Shown here: positions 24,930 to 34,976 of the stretch, in pieces | Position numbering within the stretch: position 1 is the first letter of the stretch | Layout of the letters: each line of letters starts with the position of its first letter | From: Wagnerdoeblera intermedia | Lineage (GTDB): Bacteria; Pseudomonadota; Alphaproteobacteria; Rhodobacterales; Rhodobacteraceae | DNA length: 64,000 nucleotides | Assembly: GCF_042647465.1 (NCBI RefSeq) | Contig: NZ_JBHRVN010000007.1 | Reading direction: 5' to 3' (one strand) | Program-made: the position numbers and the translations under genes | The notes under the pieces: model-generated | Seen by the model: only the letters and a program-made list of their open reading frames with translations | Databases searched by the model: none | Told to the model about the DNA's origin: nothing

Positions 24930-25649
24930 ATGCAGATTGAAATCGACGAAATCGCCCGAAGCTTCGGACAGACCACGGCGCTCACCCCGATCCGTCTCTC
25001 CATCCCCTCCGGGGCGCTGGTGGCTTTGCTGGGGCCCTCTGGTTCGGGGAAAACCACGCTGCTGCGGATCCTTGCGGGGCTCGACTTTCCCACCTCGGGG
25101 CGCATCCTCTTAAACGGGCAGGACGCCACCGGTGTGACCGTCCAGGAGCGGCGCGCGGGCTTTGTGTTTCAAAGCTATGCGCTTTTCCGGCATATGACGG
25201 TCGCGGAAAACATTGCCTATGGGCTGAAGGCCCGCCCCCGTCGCCTGCGCCCCCCGAAGGAAGAGATCGACCGCCGCGTGCGGCGCCTGCTGGAGCTGAT
25301 CCGCCTGCCCGATATCGGCGGGCGCTACCCCAGCCAGCTCTCAGGCGGGCAGCGTCAGCGCGTGGCCCTGGCCCGCGCCCTGGCGATTGAGCCGCGGATG
25401 CTGCTTCTCGATGAGCCTTTCGGTGCGCTTGACGCCCAGGTCCGCAAAGAACTGCGCCAGGGGCTGCGCGATATTCACGATGAAACGGGGCTGACAACGG
25501 TCTTCGTGACCCACGACCAGGAGGAAGCCATGGAGCTTGCTGATCTTGTCGTCGTTATGTCGATGGGCCGGATTGAGCAGGTCGGTCGGCCAGGCGATAT
25601 CCGCGCCCGCCCGGCCAATGAGTTTGTGCGAAACTTTATCAGCGCCTGA
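24930..25649 (+). CDS. cysA: Sulfate ABC transporter ATPase CysA (short form)
   Basis: A 239-residue ABC ATPase. Walker A GPSGSGKTT, signature LSGGQRQRVALARA, Walker B MLLLDEPFGALD and the switch His (VFVTHDQEEAMELAD) are all intact. Most CysA proteins have about 340-365 residues with a C-terminal TOBE-like regulatory domain; here the protein ends right after the ATPase domain (GDIRARPANEFVRNFISA). The stop is followed closely by the GGDEF gene on the other strand. The short form should still drive transport but may lack the usual C-terminal regulation. Confidence 0.9.
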   Translation: MQIEIDEIARSFGQTTALTPIRLSIPSGALVALLGPSGSGKTTLLRILAGLDFPTSGRILLNGQDATGVTVQERRAGFVFQSYALFRHMTVAENIAYGLKARPRRLRPPKEEIDRRVRRLLELIRLPDIGGRYPSQLSGGQRQRVALARALAIEPRMLLLDEPFGALDAQVRKELRQGLRDIHDETGLTTVFVTHDQEEAMELADLVVVMSMGRIEQVGRPGDIRARPANEFVRNFISA

Positions 25650-25655
25650 GCCCGC

Positions 25656-26636
25656 TCAGAGCGTAAGCTGCGCCAGCACTGCGCGATTTCGCCCCTCGGC
25701 CTTGGCCTGGTAGAGCGCGCGGTCCGCCCGCTCCAGCCAGTCCTCACGGCTCTCGCCGGGGGTAAAGCCTGCAAGCCCCATGCTGACGGTGATTTTCGCG
25801 CCGCCGATCGCAGGCAGTGCCAGATCGGCCAGGGCTTCCTGGATACGGCGCGTCAGATGGAACGCCCCCTCCGGGGTCGCGCCATGCATCAGCACGCCGA
25901 ACTCCTCGCCGCCCAGCCGCCCGAAAGCGTCACTTTTGCGGATCAGCGTCGACATTTTGGCGGTCACCGTTTTCAGCACCTCATTCCCCGCGAGATGGCC
26001 ATAACGGTCATTCACGGATTTGAAGTGGTCGATATCGAGCAGAATCAGCGTCGCCGCCGCCGGATTGCACAGGCTGCGATGACGCTCAAGCAGATCGCTG
26101 AAGGCCCGCCAGGTCAGCAGCCCCGTCAGCGGATCCATCCGCGAGGTCAGCCGCAGTTCCAGCTGCGACATAACGACACGGGCAAAGTTGCTCAGCACAT
26201 CAACTTCGGTATCCGAAAAGTCGCGGCGGCAGGTGTCGTAGATGCACAGGCTTCCGATGTTATAGCCGTCCTCGCTGGTCAGCGGCACGCCCAGATAGGC
26301 GCGCAGTTCCGGAGCCCCGAGGACATAGGGGTTTTGCGCAAAACGATTGTCGATACTGGCGTCCGTTACCACCAGAGGCGCATCCGACATGATGGTGTAA
26401 TGGCAGAAGGTATCCGTCCGCACGGCGATATTCGGGCCATCGCCGGCACCGGCTTTGGTCCACTGCCGCTCGCTGTCGAGAATATTGATCGCCGCACGCG
26501 GGACATTGAAGATCGATTTCACCAGGCTGACGATATCCTGGAATTCTTTCTCAGGATCGGTGTCGAGCACCTCAAAGCGCTGTACGGCGGCGAGGCGACC
26601 CTGCTCGTCATCTGCTTTGAACTTCCTGATCTGCAT
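25656..26636 (-). CDS. GAF-GGDEF diguanylate cyclase
   Basis: A 326-residue soluble protein with a GAF sensor domain (about 20-160, including DTFCHYTI and LRAYLGVPL) and a GGDEF domain (about 165-322). The active-site signature is GGEEF at 242-246. An inhibitory I-site RKSD lies at 233-236, exactly 5 residues before it, so product feedback is expected. It makes c-di-GMP from two GTP in the cytoplasm. It lies upstream of the EAL gene in the opposite direction, near the bcs operon, whose synthase is activated by c-di-GMP. Confidence 0.9.
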   Translation of the reverse strand: MQIRKFKADDEQGRLAAVQRFEVLDTDPEKEFQDIVSLVKSIFNVPRAAINILDSERQWTKAGAGDGPNIAVRTDTFCHYTIMSDAPLVVTDASIDNRFAQNPYVLGAPELRAYLGVPLTSEDGYNIGSLCIYDTCRRDFSDTEVDVLSNFARVVMSQLELRLTSRMDPLTGLLTWRAFSDLLERHRSLCNPAAATLILLDIDHFKSVNDRYGHLAGNEVLKTVTAKMSTLIRKSDAFGRLGGEEFGVLMHGATPEGAFHLTRRIQEALADLALPAIGGAKITVSMGLAGFTPGESREDWLERADRALYQAKAEGRNRAVLAQLTL

Positions 26637-26995
26637 ACCTCAGCCTTCTCGTTACGCGTGCGCTCCCCGCACGTCCCGGGATCTCATGTCCCGCTCTGTC
26701 CTGCCACTGTGAACGCAAAGTTTAAGGCGGCCGGCCCGAAATCCCCTGCGCCGTCCCTGAGCCATAGGTCGGCCCTGCCCGTCACGCTGCGAACCCTAGC
26801 GCGTCGCGAAGCGGGTGAAAAGACCGGCTGCAAAGGATGTGCCCTCCACAGAACGGGTGAACGCAGCGGCAGGCGAAGTTATCCATTGTGCTATATGAAA
26901 ATTTGGCCGAAGCTTTCGGCGGGGATGGAGTCTTATGCACGCGTGAGCGTGCATCGGCCTGCTTCCGGTATCGGACAGGGAGACTGGACCAAACG

Positions 26996-28309
26996 ATGCA
27001 AAGCGTCCTGCGCGAAACAGCCGGCCCCTCAACCGCGCCCTTCGCCATTGAAGCGATTCGGAACAGGCTCGGGCAGAAGCCGGAGCCGGGCGGTTTTTGT
27101 CTTTTTGTCCTTGAAAACATGGACCTGGTCGAAGTCGCCGGAGATCCGGGCGCGACGCAGGTGCTGCGCAGCCGCATAAAAGCGGAACTGGAAGACGCCC
27201 TGGGTGCGGGGTCCGTTTTATGCGACGCCCGTGAAGACGGCTTTCTGCTTGCCCTGCCTGCGGCGGATAAGGCGCTTTTGCTGCGCAATCTCGACCAGAT
27301 GCTGCAACGGCTGCCCTTCTGCGGGCTCGATCAGCCAGGCCGCGGCACCTCGGTCACCGGCAGGGCCGGGGTGGTCTGGATCGCGGATATGCAGGGCTGC
27401 GAGGCAGAGGACCTGCACCGCGCCGCCGTCACTGCCGTTTCTGCCGCCCGGATCGCGCAGCGCAGCCGCCTGATCTTCGACGGCACTGACAGCGAAGCCA
27501 TCGCGGATCTGCAGCGCACCGCGCATCTGATCTGTGATCTTCCGGCGGCGGTTGAAGAGGGCCGGATGATCCTTCTCGCCCAGGAGATCGTCAGCTGCGT
27601 CCCCGGCGCGCTCCGGGGCCGGGAATATGAAGTGCTGCTGCAGATGCACGGAAGAAACGGTCAGGCCTTTGCGCCTGGCTTCTTTTTGCAGGCCGCCGAG
27701 CAGAGCCGTCTGATCGAGATCGTCGACAACTGGGTGCTGCGCAGCGTTCTGCTCGACAATGCTGCCAGACTGCGGGCCGCCCCTGAGGTGAAGGTCTCGC
27801 TTAATGTGGCGGCGCGCACTCTCTCAGGCCCGGGCTTTGCGGGCGGGCTTGAAGCCATGCTGAGAACCGGGGGGGTGGATCCGCGGCGGGTGCAGCTTGA
27901 GATCACCGAGACCGCGCAGATCCGCGATCTGCAACAGGCCCAGAGCAATATCCGTGCCGCCCGCGCCATGGGTTGCCGCATTGCGCTCGACGACTTTGGT
28001 GCCGGGATGTCGGGCTATGGATATCTCAAGGCCTTTGACCCGGATTGCCTGAAAATCGACGGCTCACTTATTGCGAATGTGGCAGATGAGTCGCATCCCG
28101 ATGCGCGAATCGTGCCCTCGATTATCAACCTGGCGCATGACCTCGGCGTCGAAGTGGTGGCAGAGCATGTCAGCTCTCCCGAGATTCTGCAGGCTTTAGT
28201 GGGTTTTGGCATCGATAAGGTGCAGGGATTTCAGCTCGGCCGCCCCGGGCCGCTGCAATCTGTCTTTGAGAACCGCGAGCAGTGGGAAACTTTCTCATGC
28301 TCAAGTTGA
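26996..28309 (+). CDS. Degenerate GGDEF-EAL domain protein (c-di-GMP phosphodiesterase-like)
   Basis: 437 residues from the ATG at 26996 behind AGGGAGA; an in-frame ATG at 26888 would add 36 residues. The N-terminal half is a degenerate GGDEF domain (EDGFLLALP where GGDEF would be). The C-terminal half is an EAL domain whose signature is changed to EVL. It keeps SLN, EITET, DDFGAG, LKIDGS, VVAEHV and VQGFQLG, which include most metal- and substrate-binding positions; the second Glu of the usual AEGVE is replaced. It may still hydrolyse c-di-GMP or only bind it. It lies 116 bp before bcsN in the same direction. Confidence 0.82.
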   Translation: MQSVLRETAGPSTAPFAIEAIRNRLGQKPEPGGFCLFVLENMDLVEVAGDPGATQVLRSRIKAELEDALGAGSVLCDAREDGFLLALPAADKALLLRNLDQMLQRLPFCGLDQPGRGTSVTGRAGVVWIADMQGCEAEDLHRAAVTAVSAARIAQRSRLIFDGTDSEAIADLQRTAHLICDLPAAVEEGRMILLAQEIVSCVPGALRGREYEVLLQMHGRNGQAFAPGFFLQAAEQSRLIEIVDNWVLRSVLLDNAARLRAAPEVKVSLNVAARTLSGPGFAGGLEAMLRTGGVDPRRVQLEITETAQIRDLQQAQSNIRAARAMGCRIALDDFGAGMSGYGYLKAFDPDCLKIDGSLIANVADESHPDARIVPSIINLAHDLGVEVVAEHVSSPEILQALVGFGIDKVQGFQLGRPGPLQSVFENREQWETFSCSS

Positions 28310-28425
28310 ATTTCCTCTCCTCAACGCTGCTATCCTTCTGATATTAGGTTAATACCTGATTAACCTCCGGCATTTCTGCCTGAGCAGGGTGGTGTGTGAC
28401 CTGTGCGAAGGGGATTGTTTCGATA

Positions 28426-29088
28426 ATGCCGGTTCTGCCGCTGAAAGCTTCACTCCACAGCCTTCTGGCATCTGCCCTGCTTCTTTTGTCCGGCTGCGGC
28501 GTCTTCGACCGCGATGAGCTGTTTTTGCGCCCCTCGCAATATGATGCCCGGACCGCCTTTGTGCCGATGCCGGTGGAAAGAGCCTGGGTCACCGCGCCGG
28601 GACTGCGCGCCCTTTACCAGCGTCCGGTTTTTGAGGGCTATGAGCAGCGACTGAGCCTTGCAAACCCGACGGTGCTGCCCGGCGACAACCTGATGGTGCT
28701 CAGGGTGCGCGACAATATCGTTCCCGAAGCCCGTCTTGTCTTTGAAGAATTCACCCGCTGGACCGGTGGATTGCCCGCGCCCTTTGAGGGGCTGACGGCG
28801 GGCGAGCTGATGCGCGGCGAAGATGAGATGGGCCCCTATTTTTACGCTGAGCACCGCAGCGGGCCCGATACGGTCTGCATCTTTGGTCTGCGTCGGCTGA
28901 ACGGCAGCCACCGCGAAATTCCCGCCCGGGGAGATGTGATGGATGTGCAGCTGCGCAACTGCCTGCGCGGCAGCCCGGAGGAGGCCCTGGCCCCCCTGCT
29001 GGCCGCCAGCCTTCGCAGCGCGCCCGGGGCAGCGCAGCCCGATGGCACCAGCCGCCTGCTGTCGCCGCTCGCCGGCCCCGGCCTGTAA
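28426..29088 (+). CDS. bcsN: BcsN-like lipoprotein, first gene of the cellulose operon
   Basis: A 220-residue lipoprotein starting at the ATG at 28426. The lipobox LLSGC places the lipidated Cys at C24. The rest is a soluble domain with SQYDARTAFVPMPVERAW and FGLRRLNGSHREIPARGDVMDVQLRNCL. Position directly before bcsA and these features fit BcsN, a small protein accompanying cellulose synthase in alphaproteobacteria; its exact role is not known to me. The name rests on context plus partial recall. Confidence 0.65.
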   Translation: MPVLPLKASLHSLLASALLLLSGCGVFDRDELFLRPSQYDARTAFVPMPVERAWVTAPGLRALYQRPVFEGYEQRLSLANPTVLPGDNLMVLRVRDNIVPEARLVFEEFTRWTGGLPAPFEGLTAGELMRGEDEMGPYFYAEHRSGPDTVCIFGLRRLNGSHREIPARGDVMDVQLRNCLRGSPEEALAPLLAASLRSAPGAAQPDGTSRLLSPLAGPGL

Positions 29089-29147
29089 ACTCACCGATCA
29101 CTTCCCTGCCCGCAAAGCCGCAGGTCCCGGATACGAAGGAACGCAAT

Positions 29148-31487
29148 GTGACAGCCCGCAGAGTGATCGGATCCCTGGCGATCCCCGTCTGGATCTGTCT
29201 GCTTGTCCCGGTGGTGCTGCTCTGCATCCTGCCGGTCTCCAACGCGGCCCAGGCCATGCTGGGGGCCTCAGCCGTGCTGCTGGTTGTGGCGCTGAAACCT
29301 TTTGTCTCTCACATGGCGGCGCGTCTGGCGCTGATGGGAACAGCAAGCGTGGTGGTGCTGCGCTACTAGTCCTGGCGCCTGACCTCAACCCTGCCCGATC
29401 CGGGGCTGACGGCCAGTTTCATTCTGGCCCTGCTGCTTTTGCTGGTTGAGACCTATTCGATCCTCGTCTTCTTCCTCAACGCCTTCATTACGGCCGATCC
29501 GGTGGATCGCGGCCTGCCGCCGAAGCTTGAACTCGATCAGATGCCGACGGTGGATATTCTGGTGCCGTCTTACAACAAGCCGGTCGAGATGCTCTCCATC
29601 ACGCTCTCGGCGGCGAAGAATATGGTCTATCCCGCAAGGCTCCGGACGGTTGTGCTTTGCGATGACGGCGGCACCGATCAGCGCTGCAACTCCCCTGATC
29701 CTGAGCTTGCCGCGAAGGCACGGGCGCGGCGGGCTGAACTGCAGGCGCTCTGCCGCGATCTCGGGGTTGTCTATTCCACCCGCGCGAAGAACGAACACGC
29801 CAAGGCCGGCAATATGTCCGCCGCTCTTGCAAAGCTTGACGGCGACCTGGTGGTGGTTTTTGACGCCGACCACGTTCCGAGCCGCGATTTTCTGACCCGC
29901 ACGGTCGGCTATTTCGTGGAAGATCCGAAACTCTTTCTGGTCCAGACGCCGCATTTTTTCATCAACAAAGACCCGATAGAGCGGAACCTTGGCCTGAAAT
30001 GCCCGCCCGAGAATGAGATGTTCTACGGCATGATCCACCGCGGGCTTGACCGCTGGGGCGGGGCATTTTTCTGCGGATCGGCGGCTGTGCTGCGCCGCAA
30101 GGCTCTCGATTCCGTGGGCGGCTTTGCCGGTGAGACCATCACCGAGGATGCCGAGACCGCGCTGGAAATCCACTCCAAAGGCTGGCGAAGCCTTTATCTC
30201 GACCGCGCCATGATCGCGGGGCTGCAGCCCGAAACCTTCGCCTCCTTCATTCAGCAGCGCGGCCGCTGGGCTTCGGGCATGATCCAGATGCTGATGCTGA
30301 AAAACCCGCTCTTCCGGCGCGGGCTGACGCCCTTGCAGCGGCTTTGCTATATCAACTCGATGTCGTTTTGGTTCTTCCCGCTGATCCGGCTGGTCTAACT
30401 GCTGGCACCGCTGACCTATCTCTTTTTCAGCGTTGAGATTTTTGTGACCTCCTGGACCGAGGCCATGGCCTATACGCTCAGCTATATGGCCATCGTGCTT
30501 CTGGTGCAGAACGCCACATTTGCCCGGTTCCGATGGCCTTTGATCTCCGAGATTTATGAGATCGCCCAGGCCCCCTATCTCGCCACCGCCATCCTGCGCA
30601 CGGTGGTTCGCCCCAGGGGGGCAAAGTTCAACGTGACCGCCAAGGATGAAACCCTGGTGGAGGATTATATCTCGCCGATCTATGGCCCGCTTCTGCTCCT
30701 TTTCGGGCTGACGGCGGCCGGAGTGGCCGCATTGATTTTTCGCTGGATCGCCTTCCCGGGCGACCGCAGCGTGCTGGCAGTGGTCGGGACCTGGGCGGTG
30801 GTGAACTTCCTTCTGGTCTCGCTCTCGCTCAGGGCGGTGTCGGAAAAGCAGCAGCGCCGCGCCTCTCCCAGGGTCGCCATGCAGGCCCCCGCCCAGGTGC
30901 GTCTCTCCCTTGCGCCCACCCGCGAAGTGGCTGTGCCCGCCGAGGTGCTGGATGCCTCAACCTCCGGCGCGCGCATCCGTCTGGGCGCAATGCCGAAAGG
31001 AGAGAGCCTGGCGCTGCCGCAAAAGGGCGACCGTCTGGTGCTGCGCCCGCTTTTCGAAGAAGCGCCACATCTGGAACGCGATGTCCGCGCCGTTGTGCGC
31101 GCCGTGATCAATACCCCCGGCGAAGGCCATGTCATCGGGCTGCAGTTTCTGTCTGACCAGCCGATGGATGTGCGCGAGGCCGTGGCTCAGCTGGTCTTTG
31201 GCTCATCGGAAAACTGGCTGGCGGAACGGATGCGCAGCCGCAGCCGTAAGGGGCTGATCGCAGGCCTGTTTTACGTGCTGCGCCTGACCCTCACCTCGCT
31301 GCCCCGCACCCTCTGGGACTTCCTGCGTGAGCCCGGCCGGCGGGCAAAGTCTGAGCTGACGGCCCGCCACAAGCCAAAGCCGGCTCACCTCGTGGCCTTC
31401 GGTGCGGATTTCGACACCGAAGAATTCCGCCAGGGGGCGCGCCGCTCCGGCCTTGAGGATTTCATCGCTACGGAGGACCGCGCATGA
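29148..31487 (+). pseudogene. bcsA: Cellulose synthase catalytic subunit BcsA with two in-frame stop codons
   Basis: Starting at GTG 29148 behind GAAGGAA, the frame would give about 779 residues, the normal BcsA length, but it is cut by TAG at codon 74 (29367-29369) and TAA at codon 417 (30396-30398). The frame continues unbroken after each stop. Between and after the stops all hallmarks remain: DILVPSYN, DADH, ITEDAETAL, QQRGRWASGM, and the C-terminal PilZ domain (RRASPR...DASTSGARI) that binds c-di-GMP. In R. sphaeroides BcsA, as I recall it, the first stop position is Trp (RYWFWR), so a TGG to TAG change is likely. Unless the stops are suppressed, no full-length synthase is made. The stop codon of bcsA overlaps the bcsB start. 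Confidence 0.88.
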
Positions 31488-33859
31488 GCCCTGTCCTGCC
31501 GCTGGTTACCTCAGCCCTTGCTGCGCTTCTGACAGCCCTGCCGGTCTGGGCGCTGGACCGCAGCGAAGGCGCGGGCGCGCAGCCCCGCGATGGCGGGGGG
31601 CCGGTCGTCCTCTCCGCCCCCGCACAGGAGCCGGTCCCCGGCCTGATCCGCCTGCCGCCCGATCCGGAGAGTGGCAGGGAAGAGGCCGCGGATCTTCCCA
31701 TCACCCCCGGAGAGGCGGAGCCTGCAGATGCGACCGGTCTTGTCGCACCCGCTGCCCCTTTGCGCGACCGCGCAGAGCGCGGGACTGCCGCGCCGCTGAA
31801 CACCGAAGGTCTGATGCCGCTGTTGCCCGTCAACCGCCTGCCGGTTTCTCCGGTGGCCGGGGCCAGCCTGCCGCAGCCGGGAATTCTGCGGCTGACCGGC
31901 GAGCGGCTGGTGCAGCAGATGAGCATCTATCTGCCCGAAAGCGCCCCGGTGCCGGAACAGCTGCTCCTGACGCTGCAATCTTCGATCAACGTGCTGCCCG
32001 ATGCAGCCCGGCTTGAGGTGACGATCAACGAGGCCGCACCGCAAAACCTCCCGCTCGATCAGATCGGCGCTTTCGGAACTCTCGCCCTGCCGGCAGAGGG
32101 GCTGCGCCAGGGCGAAAACCGGGTCGTGCTGACCATTCACCAGCCGCACCGCATCTGGTGCGGCCCGGAGGCGACTTTCGGGGTCTGGACAGAGATCGAC
32201 CTCAGCCGCTCGGGTGCATCGGTGCCCGCCTCTTCCGTCACGCCCGATCCGGGTGGTTTTGCCCTGGCGCTGCGCGCGCAGACCGGGACCGGCCGCCCGC
32301 TTCCGGTCCTGAGCGATACCGCCGCAGATCCGGCGCTGCTGCGCCAGGTCACCGATCGGGTCTCGGAAGCCATGGGCGGCAATGGCCAGATCACCCTGCG
32401 CTCTTTCTATACGCCCGGGCCGAAATCCTTTGCCTCCGTCGCGCTGATCCCTTCAGAGCGCAATCAGGTCAGCTTCCGCCCCGGCGCAAGCGGGGCGCTG
32501 GTGATGCAGATCGAGCACCGCCCCGGAGAGCTTCCCGATCTCGCTCCCCATCTGCCGCCGCCACCGCCGCCTCATGCGGGGCTGCAGCTTCTGCGCCCCG
32601 GCGATCCGATGACCTTTGAGGCGCTTGGCCAGGGCGATATCATCGGGAATACGCATTATTTCCGCGCGGCCCTGCCCTTCCGTCTGCCCGATGCCTAGCT
32701 TTTGCTGGCCAATCAGCGCGCGCGCCTGCAACTCCACTACGGCTATGCTGCCGATCTTGCCCCGGGGTCGATCCTGCTCGTCAAGGTCAACGATCAGACC
32801 GTGCGCCTGCTGCCGCTTGATGTCTCAGGCGGCGGGATGAGAGAGCCGCTGGATATCGATTTTCAGGCCCGCTTCCTGCACGGCGGCGTCAATGTCCTGA
32901 GCTTTGAGATGATGGTTCCCGGCGCGCCTGCGGATGCGGTCTGCCCGCCGCGCCAGGGCGATATGCTGGTCATCCGCGCCTCGAGCACGCTCAATGTGCC
33001 GCCCTCGCCACCGATGGAACTGGCGGGCCTGATCCGCCCCCTGAGCGGGCTGAGCAGCAGCGGCGTGCTGCCCGCCGCAGGCAGCGACGCGGCCACAATG
33101 CCGCTGACCGCCGCGCAGATCGCAGCCGGCCTGGCGCGGCCCTCGCGCCCCAATCCGGCAATCACTTTGCATGTGACAGACCTCAGCACGCCCCAGGCGC
33201 TGCCCACCGGGCCGCATCAGCTGCGCCTGAGCCGCCTTCAGGAGGCGCTTTTTCCTCTGATGCCCGCCACGGCAGAGGTCAGCCCGCAAAGCCCGCCGGT
33301 CTCCCGCCCTGAGGGCCCCGCAGAGATCGGGTCTGAACCCGAGCCGAAAAGCGACGGCTTCACCGCCTCTCTCGCTGCGCTCAGGGATCGGGTGACCGGG
33401 CCCGAAGGGGTGCTGTCGCGCCTGCGCGATGAGATCCGCCAAAGCGCCTATATCGGCTCAGAGCAAAGTCTTGATGAATGGCTTGAGGGCCGGCGCGGCG
33501 TGGCTTTGCTGCTGCGACCCGACCCGGCCCTGCCCGATGCGCTCTGGCTGGTGCTGGGGCCGCGCGCCCCGGTGGATATGATCGCCCAAAGCCTCTCAGA
33601 CCTGCGGCGCAGCCGTCTGGCCAGCGGAGAGGCGGCCCTTCTTGACGCCGATGGCACCTGGGCCGTCTGGTCCCCGATCACCCCGCCGCATCTGCTGGCG
33701 CTGCCTGCCGCCGGGCAATGGCGCACGGCTCTGGGGAATTTCGCCTCCTGGTCGCCGCTGCTTTATACGGCGGTCACACTGGGACTGGCGCTGCTGTCGA
33801 TCCTGCCGGTCCTCTGCTTTCTGCTGATTACCCGCACCAGACGAGGAGGCCGCCTGTGA
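31484..33859 (+). pseudogene. bcsB: Cellulose synthase periplasmic subunit BcsB with an in-frame stop codon
   Basis: The ATG at 31484 overlaps the bcsA stop (ATGA). The frame spans 792 codons, the normal BcsB size, but TAG at codon 405 (32696-32698) interrupts it in the segment FRLPDA-stop-LLLANQRARL. It has a signal peptide (LTALPVWA), carbohydrate-binding/flavodoxin-like domain pairs, and a C-terminal membrane anchor (LLYTAVTLGLALLSILPVLCFLLI, about 760-785). BcsB normally guides the glucan across the periplasm and holds BcsA through this anchor, which is lost after the stop. An internal restart at TTG 32702 is conceivable but would lack a signal peptide. Confidence 0.88.
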
Positions 33860-34976
33860 AGCGCCGCCGCTTTCTGAGCACCACCACCGCCGCCCTGGCA
33901 GCTGCCGCAGGCCTGGGCCTCGGCGCTCTGCGCCCGGCCATGGCGCAGGCCGCAGGAGATCTGCCGATGAGCAGCCTTTTCCTCGCCACCGATCACCCCC
34001 TTCAGGAGGCATGGAGCCGCTGGAAGGCGCTTTGCCTGACCGAAGAGGGCCGGGTTGTTGATGGCTTTCAGGACAATGTCAGCCATTCGGAAGGACAGGG
34101 CTATGGCCTTGTTCTGGCAGCCGTCTTTGGCGATCGGGCGGCAGCGGATCTGATCATGTCCTGGACCGCTGAGAACCTGGCGGTGCGCCCCGACAGCCTG
34201 CTCGCCTGGCGCTGGAACCCGGCCTCTGACCCCCGGGTCAGCGATCGCAACAATGCCTCGGACGGCGATCTCTTCTACGCCTGGGGCATGGTGCTCTGTG
34301 GCATGCGCGACAACCGGCCCGATCTTCTGGACGGCGCGGGCCGGATCGCGGCAGATCTGATCCGTCGCTGCACGGCGCCCCATCCCGACGGCTCCGCGCG
34401 CCGTCTTCTACTGCCGGGGGCGGCGGGCTTTCGGGATGCGGGAACGGTTGTAATCAACCCGTCTTATTACATGCCGCGTGCCATGACCGATCTGGCCCGC
34501 GCCACCGGGCAAAGCGCGCTGGAAAGCCTTGCAGCCGATGGTCAGGCGCTGATTTCGGCGCTGGCTTCGCGCGGTCCGGTGCCGGATTGGGTGCAGATCA
34601 GCGCGGCGGGCATCACAGCGCCGCCTGCGCAATTCTCGCAAAACGCGGGCTATGAGGCGGTGCGGGTGGCGCTTTTCCAGATCTGGTCAGGCCTGCCGGG
34701 GGGCCTGCGGCTCGCGCCTGGGCGGCGGCAGCGGAAGCGGCCGGACCTGAAGGCGGTGCCGTGACCGTCTGGTCCCTGCCCGGGGGCGCGGTCCTTGAGC
34801 GCAGCCGCCACGAAGGCTATGCCGCTGTCGCAGCCCTCGCGCGCTGCGCAGCCTCAGAGGGCTTTGGCGCGCAGATCCCGGCCTTTACAGAGGCGCAGCC
34901 CTATTACCCCGCCACTTTGCATCTGATGGCTCTTGTTGCTCAGGCGACAACCTACCCGAGGTGTGTGCCGATATGA
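33856..34976 (+). pseudogene. bcsZ: BcsZ-type endoglucanase (glycoside hydrolase family 8) with a frameshift
   Basis: GTG start at 33856, overlapping the bcsB stop, behind GAGGAGG. The N-terminus is a Tat-type signal (RRRFLS ... ALRPAMAQA). GH8 landmarks follow: SEGQGYGLVLAAVFGD with the catalytic Glu, LAWRWNP, NNASDGDLFYAWG and NPSYYMPRA. The frame runs into a stop at 34762-34764, but the expected C-terminus (VTVWSLPGGAVLERS, then YYPATLHLMALVAQ) continues in the -1 frame to 34976. The shift lies at or near a run of six G (34698-34703), just after IWSGLPG. BcsZ normally trims cellulose in the periplasm. Confidence 0.85.

Noticed and set aside
29439..30398. bcsA as two or three separate short genes starting at 29439 and 30444
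   Set aside because: All pieces are in the same frame separated by single stop codons and together match one BcsA; the internal starts lack ribosome sites and the pieces lack complete domains.
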